Below, piece by piece: positions 1-8,872 of a stretch of 64,000 nt of DNA. Position numbers and translations under genes: made by a program. Every line of letters starts with the position of its first letter. Position 1 is the stretch's first letter. The notes under the pieces are model-generated. The model saw only the letters and a program-made list of their open reading frames with translations, ran no database searches and was not told the DNA's origin. The stretch comes from Betaproteobacteria bacterium. Its GTDB lineage: Bacteria > Pseudomonadota > Gammaproteobacteria > Burkholderiales > CAIKXV01. The stretch spans positions 44,934-108,933 of the forward strand of contig CANGYF010000015.1 of the NCBI GenBank assembly GCA_947458265.1, read 5' to 3'.

Positions 1-576
1 CAGTTCCACGTTCGGCATGCGCGACACCAGTCCGCGATAGGCGTCGAGCACCGGCGGCGGTGCGCGGTTGTCGCGATCGCCCCAGAGCAGGCATACCGGC
101 GCGGTGACGCCATCGGCGTCGGCGATGAAGTCCTCCATCGCCGAGCCGTGGCAGGACACGCCGACCTCGAAGCCGAGCCGCTTCGGGCCGATCAGCGCAT
201 ACGGCCCGCCGAAGCAGAAACCGGCGACCGCCGCACGGCCGTTGAAGGCAGGCTGCGTCTTCAGCATCGCGAGGGTATCCATGAGATCGCCCTCTCCGGC
301 GCCGATCACCGCCTTGCGCGGTTCGGCGCGCTCGCTGGTGCGCTTGTCGCTGCGCGGCAGCGGGCCGGGGATGGTGCGCCAGAACAGGTCCGGCGCGGCG
401 GCGATAAAGCCCATGGATGCGACCTCGGCGGCGATGCTGCGGATGTCCTCGTCGACACCGTGCACCGCGGCGGCCAGCACGATGGCCGGCGCCTTGCCCG
501 GCGCGGCGGGCAGCGCGAGATGGCAGTCGAACTCGCCACCGCCGGTGGCCTTGATGCGCAGGTCCTGTACGGGCAT
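1..576 (-). CDS. Dienelactone hydrolase family protein, 3'-truncated by the window edge
   Basis: The 192 visible codons start at the ATG whose complement is 574-576, behind a GAGGGAGC ribosome site. The protein begins MPVQDLRIKATGGGEFD. It contains the alpha/beta-hydrolase nucleophile elbow AGFCFGG, typical of dienelactone hydrolases, in which Cys is the nucleophile of the Cys-Asp-His triad. An acid strand follows (VCLLWGDRDNRAPP). The C-terminal part with the catalytic His lies outside the window. There is no signal peptide, so it is cytoplasmic. Family role is hydrolysis of lactone or ester intermediates in (halo)aromatic breakdown. The substrate here is unknown. It is divergent to the next operon. 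Confidence 0.8.
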   Translation of the reverse strand, partial: MPVQDLRIKATGGGEFDCHLALPAAPGKAPAIVLAAAVHGVDEDIRSIAAEVASMGFIAAAPDLFWRTIPGPLPRSDKRTSERAEPRKAVIGAGEGDLMDTLAMLKTQPAFNGRAAVAGFCFGGPYALIGPKRLGFEVGVSCHGSAMEDFIADADGVTAPVCLLWGDRDNRAPPPVLDAYRGLVSRMPNVEL

Positions 577-715
577 GGAACGATGCTCCCTCGACGTTGG
601 ACGACGGCGGTGATGGTGCACGGTCGGCGTGCGGCTGGCAATGCGCGCGCCGTGCCACAATCGGTGCCATGAACGAGCCGGCGAAGCCCGGCATCCAGGA
701 GGAGAACGGGCTGCC

Positions 716-1417
716 ATGGCCATCCGGATCGAAGGACACGATGTCGCGACCGACGCACGGCGGGTGTACGACGCCGTCAGCGCGGGCGGCGTCGCGGTGA
801 TCCACCTCGACGTCGGCTATGCGGTCCTCGGATACACCGCCGATGCGGTGCGCCGGATCTACGCCGCCAAGCGGCGCAGCTTCGACAAGCCCACCGGCAT
901 CGTCGGCAACCACTGGCTGCACCGCGAACTGCACCAGCTGCCAGCGGACCGCCTGGCGATGATCGACGCAGTGACCCTCGGCCACGACCTGCCGCTGGCA
1001 GTGATCGCACCGCTGCGGCGCGACCACTCCCTTCTCGCGGCGATGGACCCGTTCGTGCTGTCCAATGCGGTGAAGGGCGACACGCTGAACATCCTGCTCA
1101 ATGCCGGCGACCTGCGCAATCGCATCGCCGACCTGGCGATCGGTGCCGGCCAGCTGTTCGTCGGGTCGTCCGCCAACACCTCGCTCAAGGGCAGCCGCTA
1201 TGCGGTGCAGGACATCGAGCCCGCGGTGATCGCACTCGCGGACATCGTGGTCGACTACGGGCGTTCGCGCTACAGCACGCCCGACGGCCTTTCGAGCACC
1301 ATGATCGACTTCTTCACCTTCCGCGTGCAGCGGGCGGGCGTCTGCTTCAACGAGATCGCCGCCGTGCTGTCCAACGAATTCGGCGTCACCCTGCAGAGAC
1401 CGGAGCCCCGCCCATGA
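716..1417 (+). CDS. Sua5/YciO/YrdC-domain protein (divergent threonylcarbamoyl-AMP synthase-like)
   Basis: 233 aa. The ATG at 716 follows a strong AGGAGGAG site (697-704); an in-frame upstream start at 629 has none. YrdC-fold signatures are visible: a basic KRR stretch near residue 50 (the nucleotide-binding KxR region) and SSANTSLKG near residue 155, a variant of the family SANxSG loop. The housekeeping members make threonylcarbamoyl-AMP for tRNA t6A37. This copy is divergent and overlaps the next tctC gene by 4 nt (ATGA), so it is probably a specialised paralogue co-expressed with a solute-binding protein rather than TsaC itself. That functional reading is inference. Confidence 0.75.
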   Translation: MAIRIEGHDVATDARRVYDAVSAGGVAVIHLDVGYAVLGYTADAVRRIYAAKRRSFDKPTGIVGNHWLHRELHQLPADRLAMIDAVTLGHDLPLAVIAPLRRDHSLLAAMDPFVLSNAVKGDTLNILLNAGDLRNRIADLAIGAGQLFVGSSANTSLKGSRYAVQDIEPAVIALADIVVDYGRSRYSTPDGLSSTMIDFFTFRVQRAGVCFNEIAAVLSNEFGVTLQRPEPRP

Positions 1418-2388
1418 GTCGTCACTCCCTTTCCCGACACGCCGCGATCGCCGCATCGTCGCTGCTCGCCTGCGCGGCCGGTGCCCACGCCGCTTCCGCC
1501 TATCCCGACCGGCCGGTGCGCATGATCGTGCCCTTCACGCCCGGCGGCGGCACCGACCTCGTCGCGCGGATGATCGCGCAGAAGCTCGGCGAAAACCTGG
1601 GCCAGCCGGTGGTCGTCGACAACCGTCCTGCGGTGGATGGCGTGGTGGGCACCGAGATCGCCGCGCGTTCGCAGCCCGACGGCTACACCCTGCTGCAGGT
1701 GTCGACCAGCCATGCGATCAACGTCGCACTCGGGCGCAAGCTGCCCTACGACACGCTGAAGGACTTCGCACCGATCGCGCACACCGCCAACCAGCAGCTG
1801 ATCCTGGTGGTCAACCCCGGGCTGCCGGTACGCTCGGTAAAGGAGCTCATCGCACTGGGCCGCGCGAAGCCGGATGCGCTGAACTACGGATCGAGCTCGA
1901 ACGCGACCGCCCTGCCGACCGAGCTGTTCAAGGCGATGACTGGCATCCAGGCGCAGCACATCCCGTACAAGGGCTCGCCGCCGATGCTGGCCGACCTGAT
2001 CGGCGGCCAGATACAGATGTCCATCGCCGCGGCGATCTCCGCCATTCCGCAGGTGAAGTCCGGCAAGCTGCGCGCGCTGGCCATCGGCGACTCGCGGCGT
2101 TCCTCCGAGATGCCCGACCTGCCGACCATCGCGGAGGCCGGCGTGCCCGGCTACCAGGCCACGATCTGGAGCGGGCTGCTGGCACCGGCGGGAACGTCCA
2201 CAGTGATCATCGAGCGGTTGAACCGGGAGGTGGTCAAGGCAGTTCGTGCACCCGACTTCCGCGCGAAGCTGCTTGAACTGGGCGCGGAGTCGGTCGGCAG
2301 CACGGCAGCCGAGTGGGGCTCGTTCCTGCGCACCGAGATCGAGAAGTGGCAGAAGATCGCGAAACGGGCGGGCATGCGCGCGGAGTGA
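1414..2388 (+). CDS. Bug/TctC-family tripartite tricarboxylate transporter solute-binding protein
   Basis: 324 aa. Translationally coupled to the upstream YrdC-like gene by ATGA overlap. It has an N-terminal Sec signal peptide (RHAAIAASSLLACAAGAHA, cleavage near residue 27). The Bug-family fold follows: YPDRPVRMIVPFTPGGGTDLVAR at the mature start, then VVVDNRP, QPDGYTLL and the ligand-loop HIPYKGSPPMLADLIGGQIQ. It is periplasmic and binds small carboxylates or related acids for TctAB-type transport or for sensing. No TctA/TctB membrane partner is in the window. The ligand cannot be read from the sequence. It ends 9 nt from the convergent dioxygenase gene. Confidence 0.92.
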   Translation: MSRHSLSRHAAIAASSLLACAAGAHAASAYPDRPVRMIVPFTPGGGTDLVARMIAQKLGENLGQPVVVDNRPAVDGVVGTEIAARSQPDGYTLLQVSTSHAINVALGRKLPYDTLKDFAPIAHTANQQLILVVNPGLPVRSVKELIALGRAKPDALNYGSSSNATALPTELFKAMTGIQAQHIPYKGSPPMLADLIGGQIQMSIAAAISAIPQVKSGKLRALAIGDSRRSSEMPDLPTIAEAGVPGYQATIWSGLLAPAGTSTVIIERLNREVVKAVRAPDFRAKLLELGAESVGSTAAEWGSFLRTEIEKWQKIAKRAGMRAE

Positions 2389-2397
2389 TCCGCGGGC

Positions 2398-3510
2398 TCA
2401 CGCCACCACGCGCATCCCGATCGCCTCGGCCTGCCGCCGCTCGAATGCCTTGCAGCGCGCGTCGTGCTGCTGCCCGAGGATGCCGCCGCGCACCGTTCCC
2501 GGCTCGGTGGTCTTGAACACCGGCAGCCAGCTCGCGGGCAGGCGGTCGCCATCGGGCGTTGACAGCCAGAGCCGGAACAGCAGGCGCTTCTTTTCGGGCG
2601 CCTCGTGGTCGGTAAAGTCGGTTCGCGAGTGCAGCGTCACATGGCTGTTGATCAGCTGCAGGTCGCCCGGCTCGAGGAACATGGTAAACGCGAGGTCGCG
2701 GCGGCGCACCAGCGCATCGAACTTCTCCAGCGCCTCGAGGTGGCGTGGCGGGATGCGCGGCACGCCTTCGATCGTCTGCGCGCCGTTCACCCGGTTGCGG
2801 TTCCACTTGCTGAACAGCAGGCCGCCCTCGACATCGAACACCGGGTGCGGGTAGGACGGTTCTTCGTCGGGCGCCTGTTCGCCCTGCCGGCTGAAGTGGA
2901 TCGGCTGGTGCAGGTAGTCGACCAGGTCAGGATGCTCGCTCGCCATCCGCGCATGCGCCGTCACCGAACTGGAGACGATGCTCATGCCGCCGGAGATCGC
3001 CTGGTTGTAGCAGCTGAGCCCCACAAAGTCGGTGGAGTCGGTATGGAAGTCGAGCTCCGCGTTCGACGAGTAGCCACGCCCGGTCGAGGTCCGGTAGTTG
3101 GTACCGACGTCGCGCACCGCCGACAGGTAATGGCTGGCCTTGCCCTGCGGGCGCCCGACGCCGACATGCAGGCCGATCGCCCAGGTCATCAGCTCGAACT
3201 GCTTCTCGTCGAGGCCTTCACGCGGCAGGCCCTTGACCAGCGAGAGCCCGCGGCCGCGGCGCGCTTCGGCCACCGCTGCCGCGATCGGCCGTGCAGCCGC
3301 ACCGAGGTCGAAGTCGTCGCGCCGGTAATCGAGCAGCGTGCGCGCCGGATCGTACGCCCGGCGCACCGCCACCGCGAGGTCGCCGCGTGCTGCGTCGTCG
3401 AGGCGGAACACCCAGCCGCGGTCGTGCTCGAGGTCCTGCGCCGTCCAATCGGCAGGCGCCGTGGCCTGAGGGTCGATCCCGTAGTCGGTCATCTGGCTCA
3501 TCGCGTGCAT
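2398..3510 (-). CDS. TauD/TfdA-family Fe(II)/2-oxoglutarate-dependent dioxygenase
   Basis: 370 aa. The Fe-binding facial triad is visible as FHTDSTD (His-x-Asp) near residue 150 and a distal His in LINSHVTLHSR. The 2-oxoglutarate-binding Arg lies downstream in KKRLLFRLWLS. It resembles the larger (about 350-400 aa) TauD-type proteins of Burkholderiales. Substrates in the family are sulfonates, phenoxy acids and other acids; this one is unknown. It is the last gene of a leftward group, 9 nt after the enoyl-CoA hydratase gene. Starts at 3510, 3501 or 3492 are possible; none has a strong ribosome site. Confidence 0.85.
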   Translation of the reverse strand: MHAMSQMTDYGIDPQATAPADWTAQDLEHDRGWVFRLDDAARGDLAVAVRRAYDPARTLLDYRRDDFDLGAAARPIAAAVAEARRGRGLSLVKGLPREGLDEKQFELMTWAIGLHVGVGRPQGKASHYLSAVRDVGTNYRTSTGRGYSSNAELDFHTDSTDFVGLSCYNQAISGGMSIVSSSVTAHARMASEHPDLVDYLHQPIHFSRQGEQAPDEEPSYPHPVFDVEGGLLFSKWNRNRVNGAQTIEGVPRIPPRHLEALEKFDALVRRRDLAFTMFLEPGDLQLINSHVTLHSRTDFTDHEAPEKKRLLFRLWLSTPDGDRLPASWLPVFKTTEPGTVRGGILGQQHDARCKAFERRQAEAIGMRVVA

Positions 3511-3519
3511 GCAGCCGCG

Positions 3520-4320
3520 CTACTTGCCTTCGTAGCGCCCCGGCCGCTTCTCCTTGTAGGCTTCGATCGCTTCCCGGTAATCGGCCGTGCCCTGCGCCGC
3601 GGCCATTGCAGCGGCGGTGTATTCGAGGCTCGACTTCAGGTCGCTGCGCTCATTATGGCGCACCAGCCGCTTGATCAGCCGCTGCTGGATCGGCGGCCCG
3701 CCGGCCAGCCGGTGCGCGAAGGCCAGCGTCTCGGTGAGCAGGGCCTCGGGCGCATGCAGGCGGTTGACCAGGCCGACCCGTTCCGCATCGGCGGCCGACA
3801 GCCAGTCGCCAGTCCACAATAGTTCCAGCGCGCGTCCGGTGCCGATCAGCCGCGGCAGGAAGTGGCAGCCGCCGTTGCCCGGGATCAGGCCGACCCGGAT
3901 GTAGGCCTCGCAGAAGCGCGCATTGGTCGAGGCGAAGCGGATGTCGCACATCAGCGCGAGGTCCATGCCGGCGCCAGCTGCCGCGCCGTTCACCGCGGCG
4001 ATCAGCGGCTTGTCGAACTGCTCGATCGCGCGCGCCAGCCGGTGCGTGCCGGTCTGCAGCCGGTTCATCCGGTCGAACGGCGTCGGCGTCTCGCCCCCGG
4101 CGACTTCCTGCGCGCGGCGGCCGAGATCGCCGCCGGCGGAAAAGGCGTCGCCAGCACCGGTCACCACCACTACACGTACGTCATCGTCGCTCAGCGCGCT
4201 GTCGAGCGTATCGGCGAGGGCACCGACCATCTCCGGGCTGAAGGCGTTCTTCTTTTGCGGCTGGTTCAGCGTCAGCCGCAGCACGTGTCCATCGAGTTCG
4301 ACAAGCAGGTGGTCAGTCAT
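3520..4320 (-). CDS. Enoyl-CoA hydratase/isomerase family protein
   Basis: 266 aa crotonase-fold protein, starting MTDHLLVELDGHVLRLTLNQP. The oxyanion-hole segments are present (KNAFSPEM, NGAAAGAGMDLALMCD). At the position of the first catalytic Glu of classical hydratases (F-x-x-x-E-I) the sequence reads F-C-E-A-Y-I-R, so Tyr replaces that Glu, while the second loop PGNGG is kept. It may therefore not be a simple hydratase; isomerase, hydrolase or dehydration variants exist in the superfamily. It sits 38 nt downstream of the acyl-CoA synthetase gene and 9 nt before the dioxygenase, suggesting a CoA-thioester catabolic route. Confidence 0.88.
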   Translation of the reverse strand: MTDHLLVELDGHVLRLTLNQPQKKNAFSPEMVGALADTLDSALSDDDVRVVVVTGAGDAFSAGGDLGRRAQEVAGGETPTPFDRMNRLQTGTHRLARAIEQFDKPLIAAVNGAAAGAGMDLALMCDIRFASTNARFCEAYIRVGLIPGNGGCHFLPRLIGTGRALELLWTGDWLSAADAERVGLVNRLHAPEALLTETLAFAHRLAGGPPIQQRLIKRLVRHNERSDLKSSLEYTAAAMAAAQGTADYREAIEAYKEKRPGRYEGK

Positions 4321-4358
4321 CGGGGTTCCGGTCGGTGCGGGGAAGGATTGGAGACGGT

Positions 4359-6563
4359 TCAGTGCGAGGACTGCGCGGGCGCGTGGGTCACCACCAGCGC
4401 ATCGGCAGCCACCGCGCCGCAGCCGGCCGGCCGCACGAACAGCGGATTGATGTCGAGTTCGGCGAGCACGCCATGATGCGCCCAGGCGAAGGCCGACACG
4501 TTGACGAGGACCTCGACGACTGCATCGATGTCCAGCGCCGGCAGCCCGCGCGTGCCGCGCAGGATCGGCGCGCAGCGCAGCTCGTCGATCATCGAGCGTG
4601 CCTCGGCGGCATCGATCGGCGCGACGCGGCAGGTCGAGTCGCCCATCGCCTCGGCGAACACGCCGCCCTGGCCGAGCACGATCACCGGCCCGACCGCCGG
4701 CTCGTCGACCACGCCGACCAGCAGCTCGAAGCCGTCGGTGACCATCTCGGACACCAGCACACCCTGCAGCCGGGCCGTCGGCGCGTGCTCGCGGCAGGCG
4801 GCCACCACGCCGTCGATCGCCGCCTGCAGCGGTGCGCCGGCCGGCACCGACAGCCTGACCCCGCCGATGTCGCTCTTGTGCGGGATATCGGACGACACGA
4901 TCTTCACCGCATAAGGGCCGTCGATGTCCTGCACGAGGCGCAGTGCATCGGCCAGTGCGTCGGCCGGTACCATCACCTCGCCCGGGGTACGCACGCCGAT
5001 CGAGCGCAGCAGCGCCTTGGAGAACACTTCGTCGAGGGCGCGGCCGTCGGCCTGCAGCAACGACGCTGGCGCGGCTGCGGCACCGCCGTCGGCTGGCGCC
5101 TGGCCTGCCGTCGGTGCCCGGGCCGCAGCCTCGCGGGCGGCTGCCCAGGTTGCGAGCGCACCCATCGCCTTTGCAACCCGAACCGGCGAGGGCAGCACCG
5201 GCAGGCGGATGTCGCGCAGCATCGTGTGCGCCTCGAGCGCCAGCGACTTGTGCATCGACGAGAACACGAACACCGGCTTGCGCAGATCGCCGGCCATGTC
5301 GACCAGGAACTTCGCGCCGGCCACGGTACCCGCCGGACTGGAACTGGCGAAGTTCAGGCACAGCGTGTCGACCCCAGGGTCGTCGAGCACCGCGCGAATC
5401 ACGTCGGCATAGGCCTTCGGCCCACGGATGCCGATATAGCCGGCGGTGAGGTCGACCGGGTTGGTCGGCGATCCGATCGGCGGCAGCAGGGCGGCGACCC
5501 TGTCGACCGTCGCCGGCTGGAACTCGGCAAACGCGAGGCCGGCCTGCGACGCCGCGTCGCAGAACACGATCGCCGATCCGCCGGAGCCGCCGATCACCGC
5601 CGCGCGACGCCCGCTGCCCATGCCGGGATAGCGCGCATGGCACTGGAACGCCTTCACCAGGTCGGGGGCGTCGCTCATCTCGTTCAGTTCGACGATGCCG
5701 GCCTGGCGGAACAGCGCACGGTAGACGTCTGCCCGGCCGACGATGCTGCCGGTGTGCGTGGCGGCAGCGCGCGCGCCCTGCTCCGTCACGCCGCCCTTCC
5801 AGACCAGCAGCGGCTTGCCCAGCGCCAGCGCCTTGCGCCCGACCTGCATCAGCGCGCGCGCATCGGGCAGGCCTTCGAGGTAGGTCATCACGATCTCGGT
5901 GCCGGGATCGTCGAGCAGCGCATCGATCAGGTCGACGCAGCCGAGGTCGGCCTCGTTGCCGGTGGCGATCACGTAGCGGAAGCCGATCGACTCTTCCGCG
6001 CACGCAAGCGCCAGGCTGTAGCCGAAACCGCCGCTCTGGGTGACCAGCGACACCGTGCCCGCCTCCAGCCGCGGCACGCGGCTGATGCTGCCGAACGCGG
6101 CACAGACGCGATCGGGGATGTTCGCAAAGCCGAGGCAGTTCGGGCCGATCAGCCGGATGCCGGCGGCGCGCGCGATCGCCACCACCTGGTCCTGGAGGGC
6201 CGCGCCGGCATCGCCAGTCTCTCGGAAACCGCCGCTCATCACGACCGCCATCCGCACCTGCCGGCGTGCGGCCTGTTCCATCACGCCGGGCACCGCGGCG
6301 GCCGGCACCGCGATCACCACCAGGTCGACCGGATCGGGCACTGCATCGAGCGACGGGAAGCAGGGCTTGCCGAGCAGCTCCGGATACTTCGGGTTGATCG
6401 GATACACCGCGCCCTGGTAGCCCATCGCGATCAGCGCCTTCAGCGTCTCGTGGCCGGGGCGGGCGGGGTCGTCCGAGGCACCGACGATCGCGATCGAGCG
6501 CGGCGAAAGCAGGCTGGAGAGGGTGATCGGCGTGTCGCCGGCAGTCCGGTCGGTGCGGGTCAT
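4359..6563 (-). CDS. Acetate--CoA ligase family protein (ADP-forming type acyl-CoA synthetase, fused alpha-beta)
   Basis: 734 aa. The order is CoA-binding domain, ligase-CoA domains, then ATP-grasp domain. A SPRSIAIVGASDDPARPG nucleotide-binding start lies near residue 25. TQSGGFGYS and the ATHTGSIVG motif carrying the phosphorylated His of this family are present. From about residue 510 comes the ATP-grasp domain with YAVKIVSSDIPHKSDIGGV. The family forms acyl-CoA from a carboxylic acid with ATP (ADP + Pi) by a phospho-His relay. The start at 6563 follows CAGGACATCGC. It is second in the leftward tctC-acs-ech-tauD group, which suggests activation of the acid captured by the binding protein. 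The substrate is unknown. Confidence 0.9.
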   Translation of the reverse strand: MTRTDRTAGDTPITLSSLLSPRSIAIVGASDDPARPGHETLKALIAMGYQGAVYPINPKYPELLGKPCFPSLDAVPDPVDLVVIAVPAAAVPGVMEQAARRQVRMAVVMSGGFRETGDAGAALQDQVVAIARAAGIRLIGPNCLGFANIPDRVCAAFGSISRVPRLEAGTVSLVTQSGGFGYSLALACAEESIGFRYVIATGNEADLGCVDLIDALLDDPGTEIVMTYLEGLPDARALMQVGRKALALGKPLLVWKGGVTEQGARAAATHTGSIVGRADVYRALFRQAGIVELNEMSDAPDLVKAFQCHARYPGMGSGRRAAVIGGSGGSAIVFCDAASQAGLAFAEFQPATVDRVAALLPPIGSPTNPVDLTAGYIGIRGPKAYADVIRAVLDDPGVDTLCLNFASSSPAGTVAGAKFLVDMAGDLRKPVFVFSSMHKSLALEAHTMLRDIRLPVLPSPVRVAKAMGALATWAAAREAAARAPTAGQAPADGGAAAAPASLLQADGRALDEVFSKALLRSIGVRTPGEVMVPADALADALRLVQDIDGPYAVKIVSSDIPHKSDIGGVRLSVPAGAPLQAAIDGVVAACREHAPTARLQGVLVSEMVTDGFELLVGVVDEPAVGPVIVLGQGGVFAEAMGDSTCRVAPIDAAEARSMIDELRCAPILRGTRGLPALDIDAVVEVLVNVSAFAWAHHGVLAELDINPLFVRPAGCGAVAADALVVTHAPAQSSH

Positions 6564-6605
6564 GCGATGTCCTGTTGCAGGGAGGGGCGTGCGGCGAAGG
6601 CGATG

Positions 6606-7622
6606 CTACTCGGCGCGGGCGCCCGAGGCCTTCACGACCTTCGCCCACTTGCGAATCTCGATGTCGAGGTGGCGCGCGAGCTCGTCAGGACCGGCACCGA
6701 CCGGGTCGACGCCCTGGGCCGACAGGCGACCCTGCACCTCGCGCTGTTTCAGCACCGCCGCCATCTCCCGATGATGGCGGTCGGCCAGCGCCCGCGGCGT
6801 GCCGCCGGGCGCGAAGTAGGCATACCAGGTGGTCGCTTCATAGCCGGGCACGCCTGCCTCGGCGATCGCCGGTACATCGGGCAGCGCCGGGCTGCGCTGC
6901 GCGGAAGTGACGCCGAGCGCGCGCAGCTTGCCTGCCTGCACGTTCGGCACTGCATTGAGCATGTTGTTGAACATGACCTGCACATGCCCGGCCAGCAGGT
7001 CGCCGGTGGCGGGGCCTGCGCCTTTGTATGGCACGTGCACCAGCTTCACGCCGACCATAGACGCGAACAGTTCGCCCGCAAGGTGGGGCGCGCTGCCGCT
7101 GCCGGAGGAGGCATACACGAGCTCGCCGTTGCGCTTGCGTGCCAGCCGGATCAGGTCGGACACGCTCTTCACCGGCAGCGATGGATGAACCACCAGCACC
7201 AGTGGCGAGGCTGCGACCCAGGTGACCGGCGCGAGGTCGCGCACCGGATCGAAGGTGATCTGCGGATAGATGCTCGGGTTGATCGCGATCGACGAGCTGG
7301 TGAGCAGCACGGTGTAGCCGTCACCGGGCGAGCGCACGACCAGTTCGGTGCCGATCGTGCTGCCGCCGCCGGCACGGTTGTCGACGATCACCGTCTGACC
7401 GAACGATTCGGTCAGGCGGGACGACACCACCCGCGCGATCATGTCGACCGGACCACCGGGGGCGAACGGGACGACCATGCGGATCGGCTTCGCGGGGAAC
7501 GCCTGCGCCGATGCGGGCGGCGGCGGAGCGAGCACAAGCACGACGGCAAGCAGCGGGGCGAGTAAGGCCCCGACGCAAGGCGCCGACGGGACGACCTCCG
7601 GGACGCAGTGCATCCGTCGCAT
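6606..7622 (-). CDS. Bug/TctC-family solute-binding protein
   Basis: 338 aa. The ATG at 7622 is preceded by a strong AAGGAGGAG site, so longer in-frame extensions are rejected. A hydrophobic signal peptide (LLAPLLAVVLVLAPPPPASA) ends before QAFPAKPIRMVVPFAPGG. Conserved Bug elements follow: VIVDNRAGGG, GDGYTVLL, HVPYKGAGPATGDLLAGHVQ. It is the first gene of the leftward operon with acyl-CoA synthetase, crotonase and TauD dioxygenase. It is therefore the likely periplasmic receptor for the acid that the operon degrades. That link is inference from gene order. Confidence 0.92.
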   Translation of the reverse strand: MRRMHCVPEVVPSAPCVGALLAPLLAVVLVLAPPPPASAQAFPAKPIRMVVPFAPGGPVDMIARVVSSRLTESFGQTVIVDNRAGGGSTIGTELVVRSPGDGYTVLLTSSSIAINPSIYPQITFDPVRDLAPVTWVAASPLVLVVHPSLPVKSVSDLIRLARKRNGELVYASSGSGSAPHLAGELFASMVGVKLVHVPYKGAGPATGDLLAGHVQVMFNNMLNAVPNVQAGKLRALGVTSAQRSPALPDVPAIAEAGVPGYEATTWYAYFAPGGTPRALADRHHREMAAVLKQREVQGRLSAQGVDPVGAGPDELARHLDIEIRKWAKVVKASGARAE

Positions 7623-7879
7623 GACTGGCTCCTCCTTCGTGCGGACACTCGCCTGCCGTGGGTCGCAGGGGCATGGCCTGCGGGGGCGGCGGATCCGTCG
7701 TGCATGACTGTCGGGTGACGATACGCAATAACTTGACGCGCGTAAAGTCACTGGTACGATACCTGCGGATGACGTAAAACAAGGCGGGCGCGAGAGCCTG
7801 TCGATGCCGCCAGTAGTGGGTCCGCGCGACCCTACGCTGCGTGGCAGCCCGCGATGCCGGGCGCGAAGGAGGAGCAACG
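7623..7879. promoter_or_regulatory. Divergent intergenic region between two tctC genes
   Basis: 257 nt between the leftward tctC (start 7622) and the rightward tctC (start 7880). It contains the palindromic operator and rightward promoter given separately at 7731-7760. The rest is GC-rich, and I could not identify a convincing leftward promoter. Confidence 0.5.
7731..7760 (+). promoter_or_regulatory. Predicted TetR operator overlapping a sigma70-like promoter (copy 1)
   Basis: The 18-bp imperfect palindrome ACTTGACGCGCGTAAAGT (7731-7748; 7-bp arms ACTTGAC/GTAAAGT around 4 bp) recurs at 9637-9654 next to the tetR gene. Its left arm contains a -35 element TTGACG (7733-7738). A -10-like TACGAT follows at 7755-7760 after 16 nt. 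A repressor on the palindrome would block the promoter of the rightward tctC. Assignment to the TetR protein encoded at 8859-9587 is inference. Confidence 0.6.
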
Positions 7880-8872
7880 ATGCGTTCAACGACGCGCGCG
7901 GCGCGTGTGCTGGCCCTGACCCTGTCCGCGGCCACCATTTCGGCTGCGCTGTACGCAGGCAACGTGTTGGCTCAGGCTTATCCGTCGAAGCCGATCCGGC
8001 TGGTGCTGCCGTTCCCGCCGGGGGCACCTAGCGACCTGGTCGGCCGGTTGGTCGGGCAGAAGATGGGCGAGTTCCTCGGCGTCGGGGTTGTCCCCGACAA
8101 CCGTGTCGGCGCTGGCGGCACGCTCGCGCTGAACATCGTCGCCAAGTCGCCTGGCGACGGCTACACCATCCTGATCACCTCGCCGACGATCTCGCTCAGC
8201 CCGCACCTGTACGCGAAGCTGCCGTTCGACCCGATCCGCGACTTCGTGCCGGTGGCCCGCCTGGCCACGATCGAGAACGTGATGCTGGTAAACCCGCGGG
8301 TGCCGGCACGTACGCTGAAGGAATTCATCACGCTGGCACGCAACAACCCGGGCAAGCTCAACTACGGCTCCGGCGGCGGCGGCACCACCAACCATCTCGC
8401 GAACGAGTTGCTGCGCACGCTCGAGAAGCTCGAGATGGTGCACGTGCCGTACAAGGGCGCGACCCAGGCCACGATGGCTGCGGTGACCGGCGAGGTCGAC
8501 CAGGTGATCGTGTCGGTCGCCTCGGTGCTGCCGCTGATCAACGAGAAGAAGGTCCGGCCACTCGTCGTGCTGTCCGAGTCGCGGGTATCGACCGTCCCCG
8601 ACGTGCCGACGTCGAAGGAAGCCGGCTATCCGAAACTGCTGATGTCGATCTGGTACGGTCTGTATGCCCCGGCCGGCACGCCCCAGGACGTCGTGGCGCG
8701 GCTCAACCGCGAGGCATTGCGCGCGCTGGAGTCGCCCGACCTCAGGACGCGCGGAACGGCGCTGGGCATCGATCCCTGGCCCGGTTCGCCGGAACAGCTC
8801 GATCAGCTGACGCGCTCCGAGATGGCGCGCTACGGCATGATCATCAAGAGCGCAGGCATCAAGCCGGAGTAG
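7880..8872 (+). CDS. Bug/TctC-family solute-binding protein
   Basis: 330 aa, starting at the ATG after GAAGGAGGAG (7865-7874). A signal peptide (RVLALTLSAATISAALYAG) ends near AQAYPSKPIRLVLPFPPGAP. Bug motifs are present: VVPDNRVGAGG, GDGYTILI, HVPYKGATQATMAAVTGE. It is periplasmic, with an unknown ligand. Its promoter carries the same palindrome as the thiolase operon, so receptor and degradative operon are probably co-regulated. Its 3' end overlaps the convergent tetR 3' end by 14 nt. Confidence 0.92.
   Translation: MRSTTRAARVLALTLSAATISAALYAGNVLAQAYPSKPIRLVLPFPPGAPSDLVGRLVGQKMGEFLGVGVVPDNRVGAGGTLALNIVAKSPGDGYTILITSPTISLSPHLYAKLPFDPIRDFVPVARLATIENVMLVNPRVPARTLKEFITLARNNPGKLNYGSGGGGTTNHLANELLRTLEKLEMVHVPYKGATQATMAAVTGEVDQVIVSVASVLPLINEKKVRPLVVLSESRVSTVPDVPTSKEAGYPKLLMSIWYGLYAPAGTPQDVVARLNREALRALESPDLRTRGTALGIDPWPGSPEQLDQLTRSEMARYGMIIKSAGIKPE

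Noticed and set aside
3520..6648. Leftward frame joining the enoyl-CoA hydratase to a 1042-codon protein
   Set aside because: Everything upstream of MTDHLLVELDG is the wrong frame of the acyl-CoA synthetase gene, so it is not a fusion protein.
4335..7565. Very long rightward reading frame (about 1076 codons) across the acyl-CoA synthetase and tctC genes
   Set aside because: It is antisense to two clear leftward genes. Its translation is His/Arg/Asp-rich without domain signatures, as expected from GC-rich third-position bias.
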